Below are positions 24,346 to 31,585 of a DNA stretch of 43,655 bases, piece by piece. Location: assembly GCA_946480055.1 (NCBI GenBank), contig CAMLID010000025.1:1-43655 (forward strand), given 5' to 3'. How positions within the stretch are numbered: position 1 is the first letter of the stretch; each line of letters begins with the position of its first letter. This stretch comes from an uncultured Lysobacter sp. (GTDB lineage Bacteria; Pseudomonadota; Gammaproteobacteria; Xanthomonadales; Xanthomonadaceae). A program made the position numbers and the translations under genes. Under the pieces are notes generated by a model. It was not told where the DNA came from. It worked only from the letters and a program-made list of their open reading frames with translations, and made no database searches.

Positions 24346-26550
24346 ATGAAGCACCCCCTCGCCCTGGCGCTGGCCGTGGCATTGAGCGTAACCGCCCCCA
24401 CGTATGCCGCGTCCCCCGCCAAGAAAGCAGACACCGCCGTGAGTGCGCAAACCGCCAATCCGTTCTACGCCGAGAGCCCGCTGCCGCTGCAGTACCCGCA
24501 GTTCGACAAGATCAAGGACAGCGACTTCGCGCCGGCCTTCGATCGCGGCATGGCCGACCAGCTCAAGGAAGTCGAGGCGATCGCCAACAACGCGGACGCG
24601 CCCACCTTCGACAACACCATCGTCGCGATGGAGCAGTCCGGCCGCATCCTCGGCCGCTCGACCTCGGTGTTCTTCAACCTGGTCGGCACCGACACCAACC
24701 CGACCCGCGAAAAACTGCAGGCCGAGTACGCACCCAAGCTGTCGGCGCACCGCGACGCGATCGCGCTGAATCCGAAGCTGTTTGCGCGGGTCAAGAAGCT
24801 GTACGAAACCCGCGACTCGCTCGGCCTCGACGCCCAGGGCGTGCGCCTGATCGAGCGCTACTACACCGACTTCGTGCGCGGCGGCGCCAACCTGTCCGAG
24901 GCCGACAAGGCCAAGCTCAAGGCGATGAACGCCGAACTCGCCGGCCTGGCGACCAAGTTCAGCCAGAACGTGCTGGGCGAGGTCAACGCCTCGGCGATCA
25001 CCGTCGACACCAAGGAAGAGCTGGCCGGCCTGTCCGACGAGCGCATCGCCGCGGCCGCCGAAGCGGCCAAGACGCGCAAGCTCGACGGCAAGTACGTGCT
25101 GACCCTGCTCAACACCACCGGCCAGCCGCCGGAGACCGACCTCGACAACCGCGCCCTGCGCGAGAAGCTGTACCGCGCCTCGGTCGCGCGCGGCAGCCGC
25201 GGCAACGAGTTCGACAACACCGCCATCGTCGCCAAGGTCACCAAGCTGCGCGCCGAGCGGGCGAAGATGATGGGCTATCCGAACTACGCCGCGTTCGTGC
25301 TCGAGGACGAGACCGCCAAGACCCCGCAGGCGGTCAACGCCATGCTCGGCCAGCTCGCGCCGGCCGCGGTCGCCAACGCCAAGCGCGAAGCCGCCGACCT
25401 GCAGGCGATGATCGACAAGGAACAGGCCGCCAAGGGCCAGCCTTCCTTCAAGCTCGAGCCCTGGGACTGGGCCTACTACGCCGAAAAGGTGCGCCAGGAG
25501 AAGTACGCGTTCGACGAAGCGCAGCTCAAGCCGTACTTCGAGATGAACAACGTGCTCGAAAACGGCGTGTTCTACGCCGCCGGCCAGCTCTACGGCCTGA
25601 AGTTCAAGCGCCGCACCGACCTGCCGCTGTACCATGCCGACACCGCGGTGTACGACGTGTTCGACGCCAACGGCAAGCAGCTGGCGATCTTCATCGCCGA
25701 CATGTACGCCCGCGACAGCAAGCGCGGCGGCGCCTGGATGAACTCCTACGTCGACCAGTCGCAGCTGTACGGCACCCTGCCGGTCGTGGCCAACCACCTC
25801 AACATTCCCAAGCCGCCGGCCGGCAAGCCGACGCTGATGACCTGGGACGAGGTCACCACGATGTTCCACGAGTTCGGCCATGCCCTGCACGGCATGTTCT
25901 CGAACGTGAAGTACCCGTACTTCTCCGGCACCAACGTGCCGCGCGACTTCGTCGAGTTCCCGTCGCAGGTCAACGAGATGTGGGCCGACTGGCCGTCGAT
26001 CCTGGCCAACTACGCCAAGCACTACCAGACCGGCGAGCCGATGCCGAAGGAACTGCTGGACAAGGTCCTGGCCGCATCCAAGTTCAACCAGGGCTTCACC
26101 ACCACCGAGTACCTCGGTGCGGCGATGCTGGATCAGAACTGGCACCAGATCGGCAGCCCCGACCAGGTCCCGGCGGCCAAGGACGTGATGTCCTTCGAAG
26201 CGGCGGCGCTGCAGAAGGACGGCGTCAGCTACGCGCCGGTCCCGCCGCGCTACAAGACCCCGTACTTCAGCCACATCATGGGCGGCTACGCGGCCGGCTA
26301 CTACGCCTACATCTGGTCGGAAGTGCTGGACGCGAACACGGTCAAGTGGATCAAGGAACACGGCGGCCTGACCCGCGAGAACGGCGACCGCTTCCGCGCC
26401 ACCCTGCTGTCGCAGGGCGGTAGCAAGGACGCGCTGCAGCTGTTCCGCGACTTCTCCGGCCACGAGCCGCAGATCCAGCCGCTGCTGGAGCGTCGCGGCC
26501 TGACCGCGCCGGCCGGCGGCGACGCCAAGGCCGCCAGCGCCAAGGAATAA
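24346..26550 (+). CDS. dcp: M3 family zinc metallopeptidase (peptidyl-dipeptidase Dcp type)
   Basis: A protein of 734 aa with a signal peptide (cut near TYA-ASPA, about residue 23), so it should be periplasmic rather than cytoplasmic. The M3 catalytic motif HEFGH is at 508-512 (ligands His508 and His512, Glu509 as base), with the third ligand Glu downstream in the QVNEMWADW region. Mostly helical; the SGTNVPRDFVEFPSQV block is typical of Dcp and oligopeptidase A. Dcp releases dipeptides from C-termini. Together with the M14 carboxypeptidase and POT transporter in the same window it fits peptide utilisation. A strong terminator follows. A non-M3 assignment is very unlikely. Confidence 0.95.
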   Translation: MKHPLALALAVALSVTAPTYAASPAKKADTAVSAQTANPFYAESPLPLQYPQFDKIKDSDFAPAFDRGMADQLKEVEAIANNADAPTFDNTIVAMEQSGRILGRSTSVFFNLVGTDTNPTREKLQAEYAPKLSAHRDAIALNPKLFARVKKLYETRDSLGLDAQGVRLIERYYTDFVRGGANLSEADKAKLKAMNAELAGLATKFSQNVLGEVNASAITVDTKEELAGLSDERIAAAAEAAKTRKLDGKYVLTLLNTTGQPPETDLDNRALREKLYRASVARGSRGNEFDNTAIVAKVTKLRAERAKMMGYPNYAAFVLEDETAKTPQAVNAMLGQLAPAAVANAKREAADLQAMIDKEQAAKGQPSFKLEPWDWAYYAEKVRQEKYAFDEAQLKPYFEMNNVLENGVFYAAGQLYGLKFKRRTDLPLYHADTAVYDVFDANGKQLAIFIADMYARDSKRGGAWMNSYVDQSQLYGTLPVVANHLNIPKPPAGKPTLMTWDEVTTMFHEFGHALHGMFSNVKYPYFSGTNVPRDFVEFPSQVNEMWADWPSILANYAKHYQTGEPMPKELLDKVLAASKFNQGFTTTEYLGAAMLDQNWHQIGSPDQVPAAKDVMSFEAAALQKDGVSYAPVPPRYKTPYFSHIMGGYAAGYYAYIWSEVLDANTVKWIKEHGGLTRENGDRFRATLLSQGGSKDALQLFRDFSGHEPQIQPLLERRGLTAPAGGDAKAASAKE

Positions 26551-26572
26551 ACCCGCTTTCGCACCGAACTGG

Positions 26573-26602
26573 CCGCCCGGAGCGATCCGGGCGGTTTTTT
26601 TT
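26573..26602 (+). terminator. Rho-independent terminator of dcp
   Basis: CCGCCCGGA (26573-26581) pairs with TCCGGGCGG (26586-26594) around GCGA and is followed by eight T residues. It lies 22 nt past the stop and is the clearest terminator in the window. Confidence 0.95.
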
Positions 26603-26643
26603 GCGCGTTTGTCGGCGTGCCATACGCGACCGGCAGACGCCGC

Positions 26644-26738
26644 CTCCTGTGGGAGCGGCGTGAGCCGCGATCGCGCCACTCCGCCGGCCCGCGCCAGCCG
26701 CCGCAGCCACGCATCGCGACTCACGTCGCTCCCGCAGA
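26644..26738. repeat. REP-like pair (TGGGAGC type)
   Basis: The left arm starts CTCCTGTGGGAGCGGCG (26644-26675) and the right arm ends GTCGCTCCCGCAG (26711-26737). The type resembles the TGTGGGAGCGGG REP known from Pseudomonas. It lies between dcp and the sirtuin gene. Confidence 0.8.
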
Positions 26739-26760
26739 AAGCCCGCAACCACGTCGTGCT

Positions 26761-26899
26761 TTGGGGTAGGAGCGGCGCAAGCCGCGACCGCGAAATCGCG
26801 AACTACGGCGTCGCCTCAATCGATGCGGCGACCTGCCATTCGAAACTTGCGTCGCATCGGATTTGGCACGGTCGCGGCTTACGCCGCTCCTACCCCAAG
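26761..26899. repeat. REP-like pair (TAGGAGC type), long spacer
   Basis: The left arm TTGGGGTAGGAGCGGCGCAA begins at 26761; the right arm ends GCCGCTCCTACCCCAA near 26897. The spacer is about 75 nt. It ends about 55 nt before the sirtuin start and so lies in or near its promoter region. Confidence 0.8.
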
Positions 26900-26955
26900 G
26901 CGGGCGAGCGCTGGACTTGCGCATACCATTGGCTGCGCCGCTCTAGAATGGCGAC

Positions 26956-27816
26956 ATGACCGGCCTGCCCTCCGACCTCCAGCCTTTCGACGCCGATGCG
27001 CTCGCCGCCGCGCAAACCCTGCGCGATTGGCTGGGCGCGCATCGGCGCGTGTTCGTGCTTACCGGCGCCGGCATCAGTACCGGCTCGGGCATCCCGCACT
27101 ACCGCGGCGAGGACGGCCAGTGGCAACGCAAGCCGCCGGTTACCTACCAGGCCTTCGTCGGCGACGCCGCGACGCGGGCGCGCTACTGGGCGCGCAGCTT
27201 CGTCGGCTGGCCATCGTTCGCACGCGCGCTGCCGAACGTCGGCCACGTCGCGCTCGCGCGCTGGCAACGGCGCGGCGGGCTGACAAGGTTGCTGACCCAG
27301 AACGTCGACGGCCTGCACCAGCGCGCCGGCAGCACCGAGGTGATCGACCTGCACGGCCGCCTCGACGAAGCGGTCTGCCTGGACTGCGGCGCGCGTCGTG
27401 CGCGCGCGGCGGTGCAGGAGGAGCTGGCGGCGAACAATCCCGACTGGAGCCACCTGAGCGCGCGTAGCGCTCCGGACGGCGACGCCGATCTGGAAGGCGT
27501 GCGCTTCGAAGATTTCGCGCCGCCGCGCTGCGAGGTCTGCGACGGCCTGCTCAAGCCCGACGTGGTGTTCTTCGGCGAGAACGTGCCGCGCGCCCGGGTC
27601 GCGGCCGCGCACGAGGCCCTGCGCGAAGCCGACGCGATGCTGGTCGTGGGTTCGTCGCTGATGGTGTATTCCGGCTACCGCTTCGCCCGCGCCGCGCACG
27701 AGGCCGGCCTGCCGCTGGCCCTGCTCAACCGCGGCGTGACCCGCGCCGACGACATCGCCACGCTGAAGTTGGAAGCCGATTGCGCGGCGACGCTGGACGC
27801 CGCGCTGGCGGCGTGA
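26956..27816 (+). CDS. Sir2-family NAD-dependent protein deacylase
   Basis: A protein of 286 aa with the complete sirtuin set: GAGIST (37-42) in the Rossmann fold, TQNVDGLH (114-121), catalytic His133 in IDLHG, a zinc finger with Cys141, Cys144, Cys192 and Cys195, and GSSLMV (232-237). It removes acyl groups from protein lysines using NAD in the cytoplasm. GAGISTGSGIPHYRG matches class II (SIRT4-like) sirtuins better than CobB of E. coli, so lipoyl or other acyl substrates are possible. A short N-terminal helix precedes the domain. No operon partner. Confidence 0.93.
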   Translation: MTGLPSDLQPFDADALAAAQTLRDWLGAHRRVFVLTGAGISTGSGIPHYRGEDGQWQRKPPVTYQAFVGDAATRARYWARSFVGWPSFARALPNVGHVALARWQRRGGLTRLLTQNVDGLHQRAGSTEVIDLHGRLDEAVCLDCGARRARAAVQEELAANNPDWSHLSARSAPDGDADLEGVRFEDFAPPRCEVCDGLLKPDVVFFGENVPRARVAAAHEALREADAMLVVGSSLMVYSGYRFARAAHEAGLPLALLNRGVTRADDIATLKLEADCAATLDAALAA

Positions 27817-27827
27817 CTTCCGATTAC

Positions 27828-28301
27828 GCCGCTCCCACGGAAAGCCCGAGCCGCTCCTTAGCTTTGGGGCAGGAATGGCGTGAGCCGCGACCACGACATC
27901 GCGAACCGCCGCGCCGCCCCAACCGGGACGATCGCTCGCTTATCGGTGCTTCCGCCGCATCGGAATTGGCACGATCGCTGCTCACGCCGCTCCCACGGAA
28001 AGCCCGAGCCGCTCCTTAGCTTTGGGGTAGGAGCGGCGTGAGCCGCGACCACGACATCGCGAACCGCCGCGCCGCCCCAACCGGGACGATCGCTCGCTTA
28101 TCGGTGCTTCCGCCGCATCGGAATTGGCACGATCGCTGCTCACGCCGCTCCCACGGAAAGCCCGAGCCGCTCCTTAGCTTTGGGGTAGGAGCGGCGTGAG
28201 CCGCGACCACGACATCGCGAACCGCCGCGCCGCCCCAACCGGGACGATCGCTCACCAATCGGCGCTTACGTCGCATCGGATTTGGCGCGGTCGCGGCTCA
28301 C
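27828..28301. repeat. Three tandem 158-bp units built on the REP-like element
   Basis: Units 27828-27985, 27986-28143 and 28144-28301 have exactly the same length. Each starts GCCGCTCCCACGG, carries a TTGGGGTAGGAGCGGCG left arm in the middle and closes with CTCAC of a right arm. Unit 2 is identical to unit 3 over the first 110 bp. Unit 3's last 48 bp differ but align without gaps. Unit 1 differs from unit 2 at a few bases in the central arm (GGCAGGAATGG against GGTAGGAGCGG). The array sits in the gap between the sirtuin gene and the GDPD gene. Reading frames within it (reverse strand) are simply repeat sequence. Confidence 0.95.
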
Positions 28302-28442
28302 GCCGCTCCTACCCAGGGGTCTGATGCGATCGCGCAATGACGAACACCGGCGCCGCTCCGATTGGGTTGCGATCCGCTCTGCGGTGCTTGCGCCACATCG
28401 GATTTGGCGCGGTCGCGGCTCACGCCGCTCCTACCCCAAAGC
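28302..28442. repeat. Flank of the tandem array with a further REP-like right arm
   Basis: A right arm (28409-28440, ending CACGCCGCTCCTACCCCAAA) closes the array near the GDPD stop. A short truncated arm GCCGCTCCTACCC opens it at 28302. Between them nothing gene-like is seen. Confidence 0.75.
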
Positions 28443-28462
28443 GTCGCGGCCTGCGCCGCGCC

Positions 28463-29764
28463 TCAGCGCTCGCGCAAGGGCCGATGCAGGTCGAGGAAGA
28501 TGTCGCGGGCGGCGACGCCGATGTCGGGCTGATCGGTGAAGAAGCCCTGCACGCCCAGGCCGTAGAGCTGCACGGCCTCGGCCAGCGCGGTCTGCGGGAT
28601 GCCGTTCGGGCCCAGGGTCAGGAACGGTTCTTCGGCGCGCACCGTGTACGGATGCACCACCAATCCCGCCTTCAGCGCCCAGGCCAGGATCGGGTGGACG
28701 ACGCCGGTGTTGCGCGTGCCCAGTTCGGCCTTGCCGTCGCCGTCGGCGTCGCGCTTGGGATCCAGAGCCAGGCGCGGCAGCAGGCTGCTCTTGGACGGAC
28801 CGACGCCGCTGGCGTAGTTCGCCTTCATCCAGCGCAGCACCGGCTCGCTGGCCAGATCGCCGTAGCGCGTGTTCGCGCCCAGGCCGCCCTCGACCTGCTG
28901 GGCCAGGCCGCCGTAGATCGCGCCCAGATCGGCGCCATGGGCGAGGTGGTAGGCCAGGTCGTAGGGCTTGCGGCTCTGGAAGTCGTCGTACAACTGCACC
29001 AGCGGCAAGTCGACGCCGGCGCGCGGCATGATCCGGGTCTTGAGCTCGATCAGGTTCTCGACCTCGAAGCTCTGGATGTAGACCCGGCGCGGGTCGGTGA
29101 AGCCTTCGGCGACCAGGGTTTCGATCAGCTTGGCGCCCAGCGAAGTCGCGATCGGCGTGCCGTCCAGGCGCCGGCCTTCGCGCGCGAAATAGGTCGGATG
29201 CTTGGTTTCGGGATAGATGCCGATGCGGCGGCCACTGCGACTCTCGCGCTGAGCCAGGCGCACGACCTCGGCGAAGGTCGGGATCTGGTACATGCCGTCG
29301 AAGCGCGCGTTGGCCGGACGGATCGCCGGGATGCGCTCCTTGGCGCGCAGAGTCTTGAGTTCGGCCAGGGTGAAGTCTTCGGTGAACCAGCCGGTGACTG
29401 CGACGCCGTCGAGGGTCTTGGTGGTGCGGCGGTCGGCGAACTCGGGATGCGCGGCGACGTCGGTGGTGCCGGAAATCTCGTTCTCGTGGCGGGCGACCAG
29501 CACGCCGTCGCGGGTCGCGACCAGGTCGGGCTCGATGAAGTCGGCGCCCATGCGTATCGCCAGGCGGTAGGACTCCAGGGTGTGTTCGGGACGGTAGCCG
29601 CTGGCGCCGCGGTGGCCGATCACGATCAGGCCATGGCGGTCGGGGGCGTGCCGGTCGGGCGTACGGTCGGTCACGGCGGGCATCTCGGCGCAGGCGGCGG
29701 CGCTGACGGCGGACAGCAGCAACGCGCCGAACAGCCGGGCCAGCTTAGTGCAATGCGGGGTCAT
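28463..29764 (-). CDS. Glycerophosphodiester phosphodiesterase, exported
   Basis: A protein of 433 aa with an N-terminal signal peptide (about residues 1-26; SAAACA end, which could be a poor lipobox or an ordinary Sec site). The GDPD TIM barrel follows: HRGASGYRPEHT (His51, Arg52, His61), FIEPDLV (Glu78, Asp80) and ARHE (His93) are the catalytic and metal-binding set. It cleaves glycerophosphodiesters to glycerol-3-phosphate and an alcohol in the periplasm, as GlpQ does. At 433 aa it is longer than E. coli GlpQ (358 aa), with insertions in the second half. It may act after the phospholipases encoded elsewhere in this window. Confidence 0.92.
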   Translation of the reverse strand: MTPHCTKLARLFGALLLSAVSAAACAEMPAVTDRTPDRHAPDRHGLIVIGHRGASGYRPEHTLESYRLAIRMGADFIEPDLVATRDGVLVARHENEISGTTDVAAHPEFADRRTTKTLDGVAVTGWFTEDFTLAELKTLRAKERIPAIRPANARFDGMYQIPTFAEVVRLAQRESRSGRRIGIYPETKHPTYFAREGRRLDGTPIATSLGAKLIETLVAEGFTDPRRVYIQSFEVENLIELKTRIMPRAGVDLPLVQLYDDFQSRKPYDLAYHLAHGADLGAIYGGLAQQVEGGLGANTRYGDLASEPVLRWMKANYASGVGPSKSSLLPRLALDPKRDADGDGKAELGTRNTGVVHPILAWALKAGLVVHPYTVRAEEPFLTLGPNGIPQTALAEAVQLYGLGVQGFFTDQPDIGVAARDIFLDLHRPLRER

Positions 29765-29898
29765 GGCGGGCAACCTCGGGCATGGGGGAAGGCCGGCTCC
29801 CCTGCGTGCCGGCGCCGCCATGCTCGTTGTTCAACATTGCGCGCACTTGACCGTAGGCCGATGCGATCGCCGGACTGCGACCGCCTGCGCATTCTGCG
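29765..29898. other. Upstream region of the GDPD gene, no gene seen
   Basis: 134 bp between the GDPD start and the first hairpin behind the 101-aa gene. It should hold the GDPD promoter on the reverse strand, but no pair of elements was picked out. Confidence 0.35.
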
Positions 29899-29978
29899 CC
29901 GGCCGCGGCCGCGCACGGCGACAACGCGTGCGGCCGCGGCCGGCCCTGCTCCTGCGGCCCGGCGTCGCGCCGGGCCGC
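29899..29978 (-). terminator. Two strong hairpins behind the 101-aa gene
   Basis: The stem nearest the gene has 11 bp (GCGGCCCGGCG at 29954-29964 and CGCCGGGCCGC at 29968-29978, 3-nt loop), 9 nt past the stop on the reverse strand. A second inverted repeat has 13-bp arms (29899-29911 and 29931-29943). There is no T-run, but together they probably end or protect the transcript of the unknown pair. Confidence 0.55.
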
Positions 29979-29987
29979 GCATGTCCG

Positions 29988-30293
29988 TCAGTGCGCGCTT
30001 TTCCAGGCGTTGATGGCGGTGACGGTGCCGTCGGAGACGGTGATGCCGAGCCGGTCCTCACTGCGCTTGCCGCTGGGATAGATCTCGATGCCGGAGGCGC
30101 TGGTCGCCCATTTCTGGGCCACGATCCCGGCCTCCCTCAGCACCAGCAGCCACTGGTTGACCTGGTCGCCGTCCACCGGCTCGGTCTCGGTGCATAAAGT
30201 GTCGATGGTCTGCAGCGTCGCTTCGGCGGTCACCGGATTGGCGAGCTTGGAGATCTTCTTCGCGCTGATGTCGTTGACGTAGATGTAGGGCAT
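29988..30293 (-). CDS. Unknown protein, 101 aa, downstream partner of the 352-aa unknown protein
   Basis: Not recognised. A soluble-looking protein, MPYIYVNDISAKKISKLA at the start, with a predicted long helix in the middle (about 20-58; one Cys at 34) and a beta-hairpin-like C-terminal part (GIEIYPSG, ITVSDGTVTAINAW). No signal peptide or membrane span. CCCGGAGC precedes the ATG. It lies 79 bp downstream of the 352-aa gene on the same strand with an intervening hairpin, and is followed by two strong hairpins. This suggests a two-gene unit. Possible roles are a chaperone, immunity or accessory protein, but nothing in the sequence decides. Confidence 0.7.
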   Translation of the reverse strand: MPYIYVNDISAKKISKLANPVTAEATLQTIDTLCTETEPVDGDQVNQWLLVLREAGIVAQKWATSASGIEIYPSGKRSEDRLGITVSDGTVTAINAWKSAH

Positions 30294-30342
30294 GAGCTTG
30301 CTCCGGGCGCGCGGCGCCCTTGCGATGGACTAAGCGGGGAGG

Positions 30343-30366
30343 CCGCGACCGCCACAGCGGTCGCGG
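30343..30366 (-). terminator. 10-bp hairpin between the two unknown genes
   Basis: CCGCGACCGC (30343-30352) and GCGGTCGCGG (30357-30366) with loop CACA, 6 nt after the stop of the 352-aa gene. It has no T-run. It could lower expression of the downstream 101-aa gene relative to the first one, or stabilise the first transcript. Confidence 0.5.
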
Positions 30367-30372
30367 ATGCGG

Positions 30373-31431
30373 TCACTCTTCGAGCACCGAGAAGTGGGTC
30401 CTGCCCGGCCACACGCCCGACATCTCGATATGACGTTGACCGGTCAACCACTGCCCCAGCGGACGCGCCCAATGGCGGCGGTAGCGGTCGGAATTGATGC
30501 CAAGGAAGGTCACGTCGAGGTTGATGTCGGTGGCGTCGAGGGGGATGTCGCCGATCGTGCGCGACAGGCCGCCGCTGATCTCGAACTGCTCGCGGCGCGG
30601 GCCGCTGGGCGTGTTGTAGGTCAGCACGATGCGGGTGATATAGGTGCTGCCCGGACGATTGTTGAAGAAGATCTGGAAACCCCCGAGCTTGCCGATCCAG
30701 TTCGGCATCGGCAGGCGACCGTCGAAGGACGCGAACGCGTACGCGATCGGCACCGGCTCGACCGGGCGGGTGTTGGCCTGGTCCGGCCACAGGTGACGGT
30801 CGACGTCGCGGGCCTTGCGGATCGAGCTGAACGAGCCCTTGCCGCTGGCGCCGCCCAACATCTCCTGAACCGCGCTGGCGCGGCCGGCGATAGAGAACGA
30901 AGCGTCGCTGGATTGCGAGCCGACGTTGAGGCCGCTGTTGGCGAAGATCACGTTGGTAACCACGCCGAAGCCCTGGGCGATCTGGCCGTTGCCGCCGAAG
31001 CCGACCGACTGGGCCTGTTCGGCCAGCCAATCGACGCTGCGCTCCAGCAGGGTGAGATCGCGCAGGAAGGATTCCTGGCGGAGCGAGAATTCCGAGGCGA
31101 TCGAGTCGCTGTTGGCCATCGACCAGCTCACTTCCAGCCCGGCCTCGCCCTTGATGCCCGAATCCGGATCGGTGGCCTCGGCGCTCACGTCGACGCTGGC
31201 CTCGGTGCGCGAGACGCGCTCCGACATCAGTTGCCAGGAGCTCGAGGTCGCCGTATGCAGCAGCTCGACGTTGGGCAGCTGCTCCCGGACCAGGCGGAAG
31301 TCGCCGGTTTCGGCATCGACGATGCCCACCGCGCCGGGCCGGATCTGGGCATTGAGCGCCCAGTTGCCCCAATACGCCGGGCGACTGCGCCGGATCAGAT
31401 CGGAAAAGGTGCGATTCCATCGGATGCTCAT
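30373..31431 (-). CDS. Unknown protein, 352 aa, no recognised domain
   Basis: Not recognised. The start at 31431 is well supported by AGGAGAGATCA in front of the ATG; the longer frame upstream is rejected. There is no signal peptide and no cysteine. Residues 20-50 hold NWALNAQIRPGAVGIVD and ETGDFRLV. Residues about 60-115 are rich in Ser, Thr, Glu and alternate polar and hydrophobic, as in amphipathic beta hairpins. Residues about 150-190 are Gly/Ser-rich (QGFGVVTNVIF, SGLNVGSQSSDASFSIAG). The C-terminal part (about 235-330) looks like a beta-sandwich (PIAYAFASFDG, TYITRIVLTYN, ATDINLDVTFLGIN). The amphipathic pattern is compatible with a pore-forming or membrane-inserting protein, but this is only inference. 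Divergent from an APC permease gene. Confidence 0.75.
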   Translation of the reverse strand: MSIRWNRTFSDLIRRSRPAYWGNWALNAQIRPGAVGIVDAETGDFRLVREQLPNVELLHTATSSSWQLMSERVSRTEASVDVSAEATDPDSGIKGEAGLEVSWSMANSDSIASEFSLRQESFLRDLTLLERSVDWLAEQAQSVGFGGNGQIAQGFGVVTNVIFANSGLNVGSQSSDASFSIAGRASAVQEMLGGASGKGSFSSIRKARDVDRHLWPDQANTRPVEPVPIAYAFASFDGRLPMPNWIGKLGGFQIFFNNRPGSTYITRIVLTYNTPSGPRREQFEISGGLSRTIGDIPLDATDINLDVTFLGINSDRYRRHWARPLGQWLTGQRHIEMSGVWPGRTHFSVLEE

Positions 31432-31553
31432 TGATCTCTCCTGTCGTGTGCCGGCTGGCTTGGTGACAGGAAAAACGAACCACTGGCGCGGTTGTGACGC
31501 GCTCGGACTGGCCATGTCGCCGCCCATGCGCCACCGTCCGGCGCGGCAGCGGC

Positions 31554-31559
31554 TATGAT
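31554..31559 (+). promoter_or_regulatory. Probable -10 element of the amino-acid permease gene
   Basis: TATGAT, five of six to the sigma-70 consensus, 26 nt before the permease start. No clear -35 was found. A GGGGAGG ribosome binding site follows at about 31572. Confidence 0.5.
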
Positions 31560-31585
31560 GCGGCGATCACTGGGGAGGACAGCGG

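Noticed and set aside
27858..28276. Two overlapping reverse frames of 64 and 86 codons
   Set aside because: They are repeat sequence of the 158-bp array; identical frames appear because the units are copies.
27828..28301. CRISPR array
   Set aside because: The units are 158 bp, contiguous with no unique spacers, and no cas gene is near.
30373..31431. Naming the 352-aa protein a bacterial gasdermin or MACPF
   Set aside because: Only a general amphipathic pattern is visible. No conserved motif of these families is recognisable, and no protease gene is adjacent, as would be expected for bacterial gasdermins.
30367..31434. A 355-codon forward frame opposite the 352-aa unknown gene
   Set aside because: The reverse frame has an AGGAGA ribosome binding site and a varied amino-acid composition; the forward frame is Arg/Ala/Asp/Val-heavy as in antisense frames.
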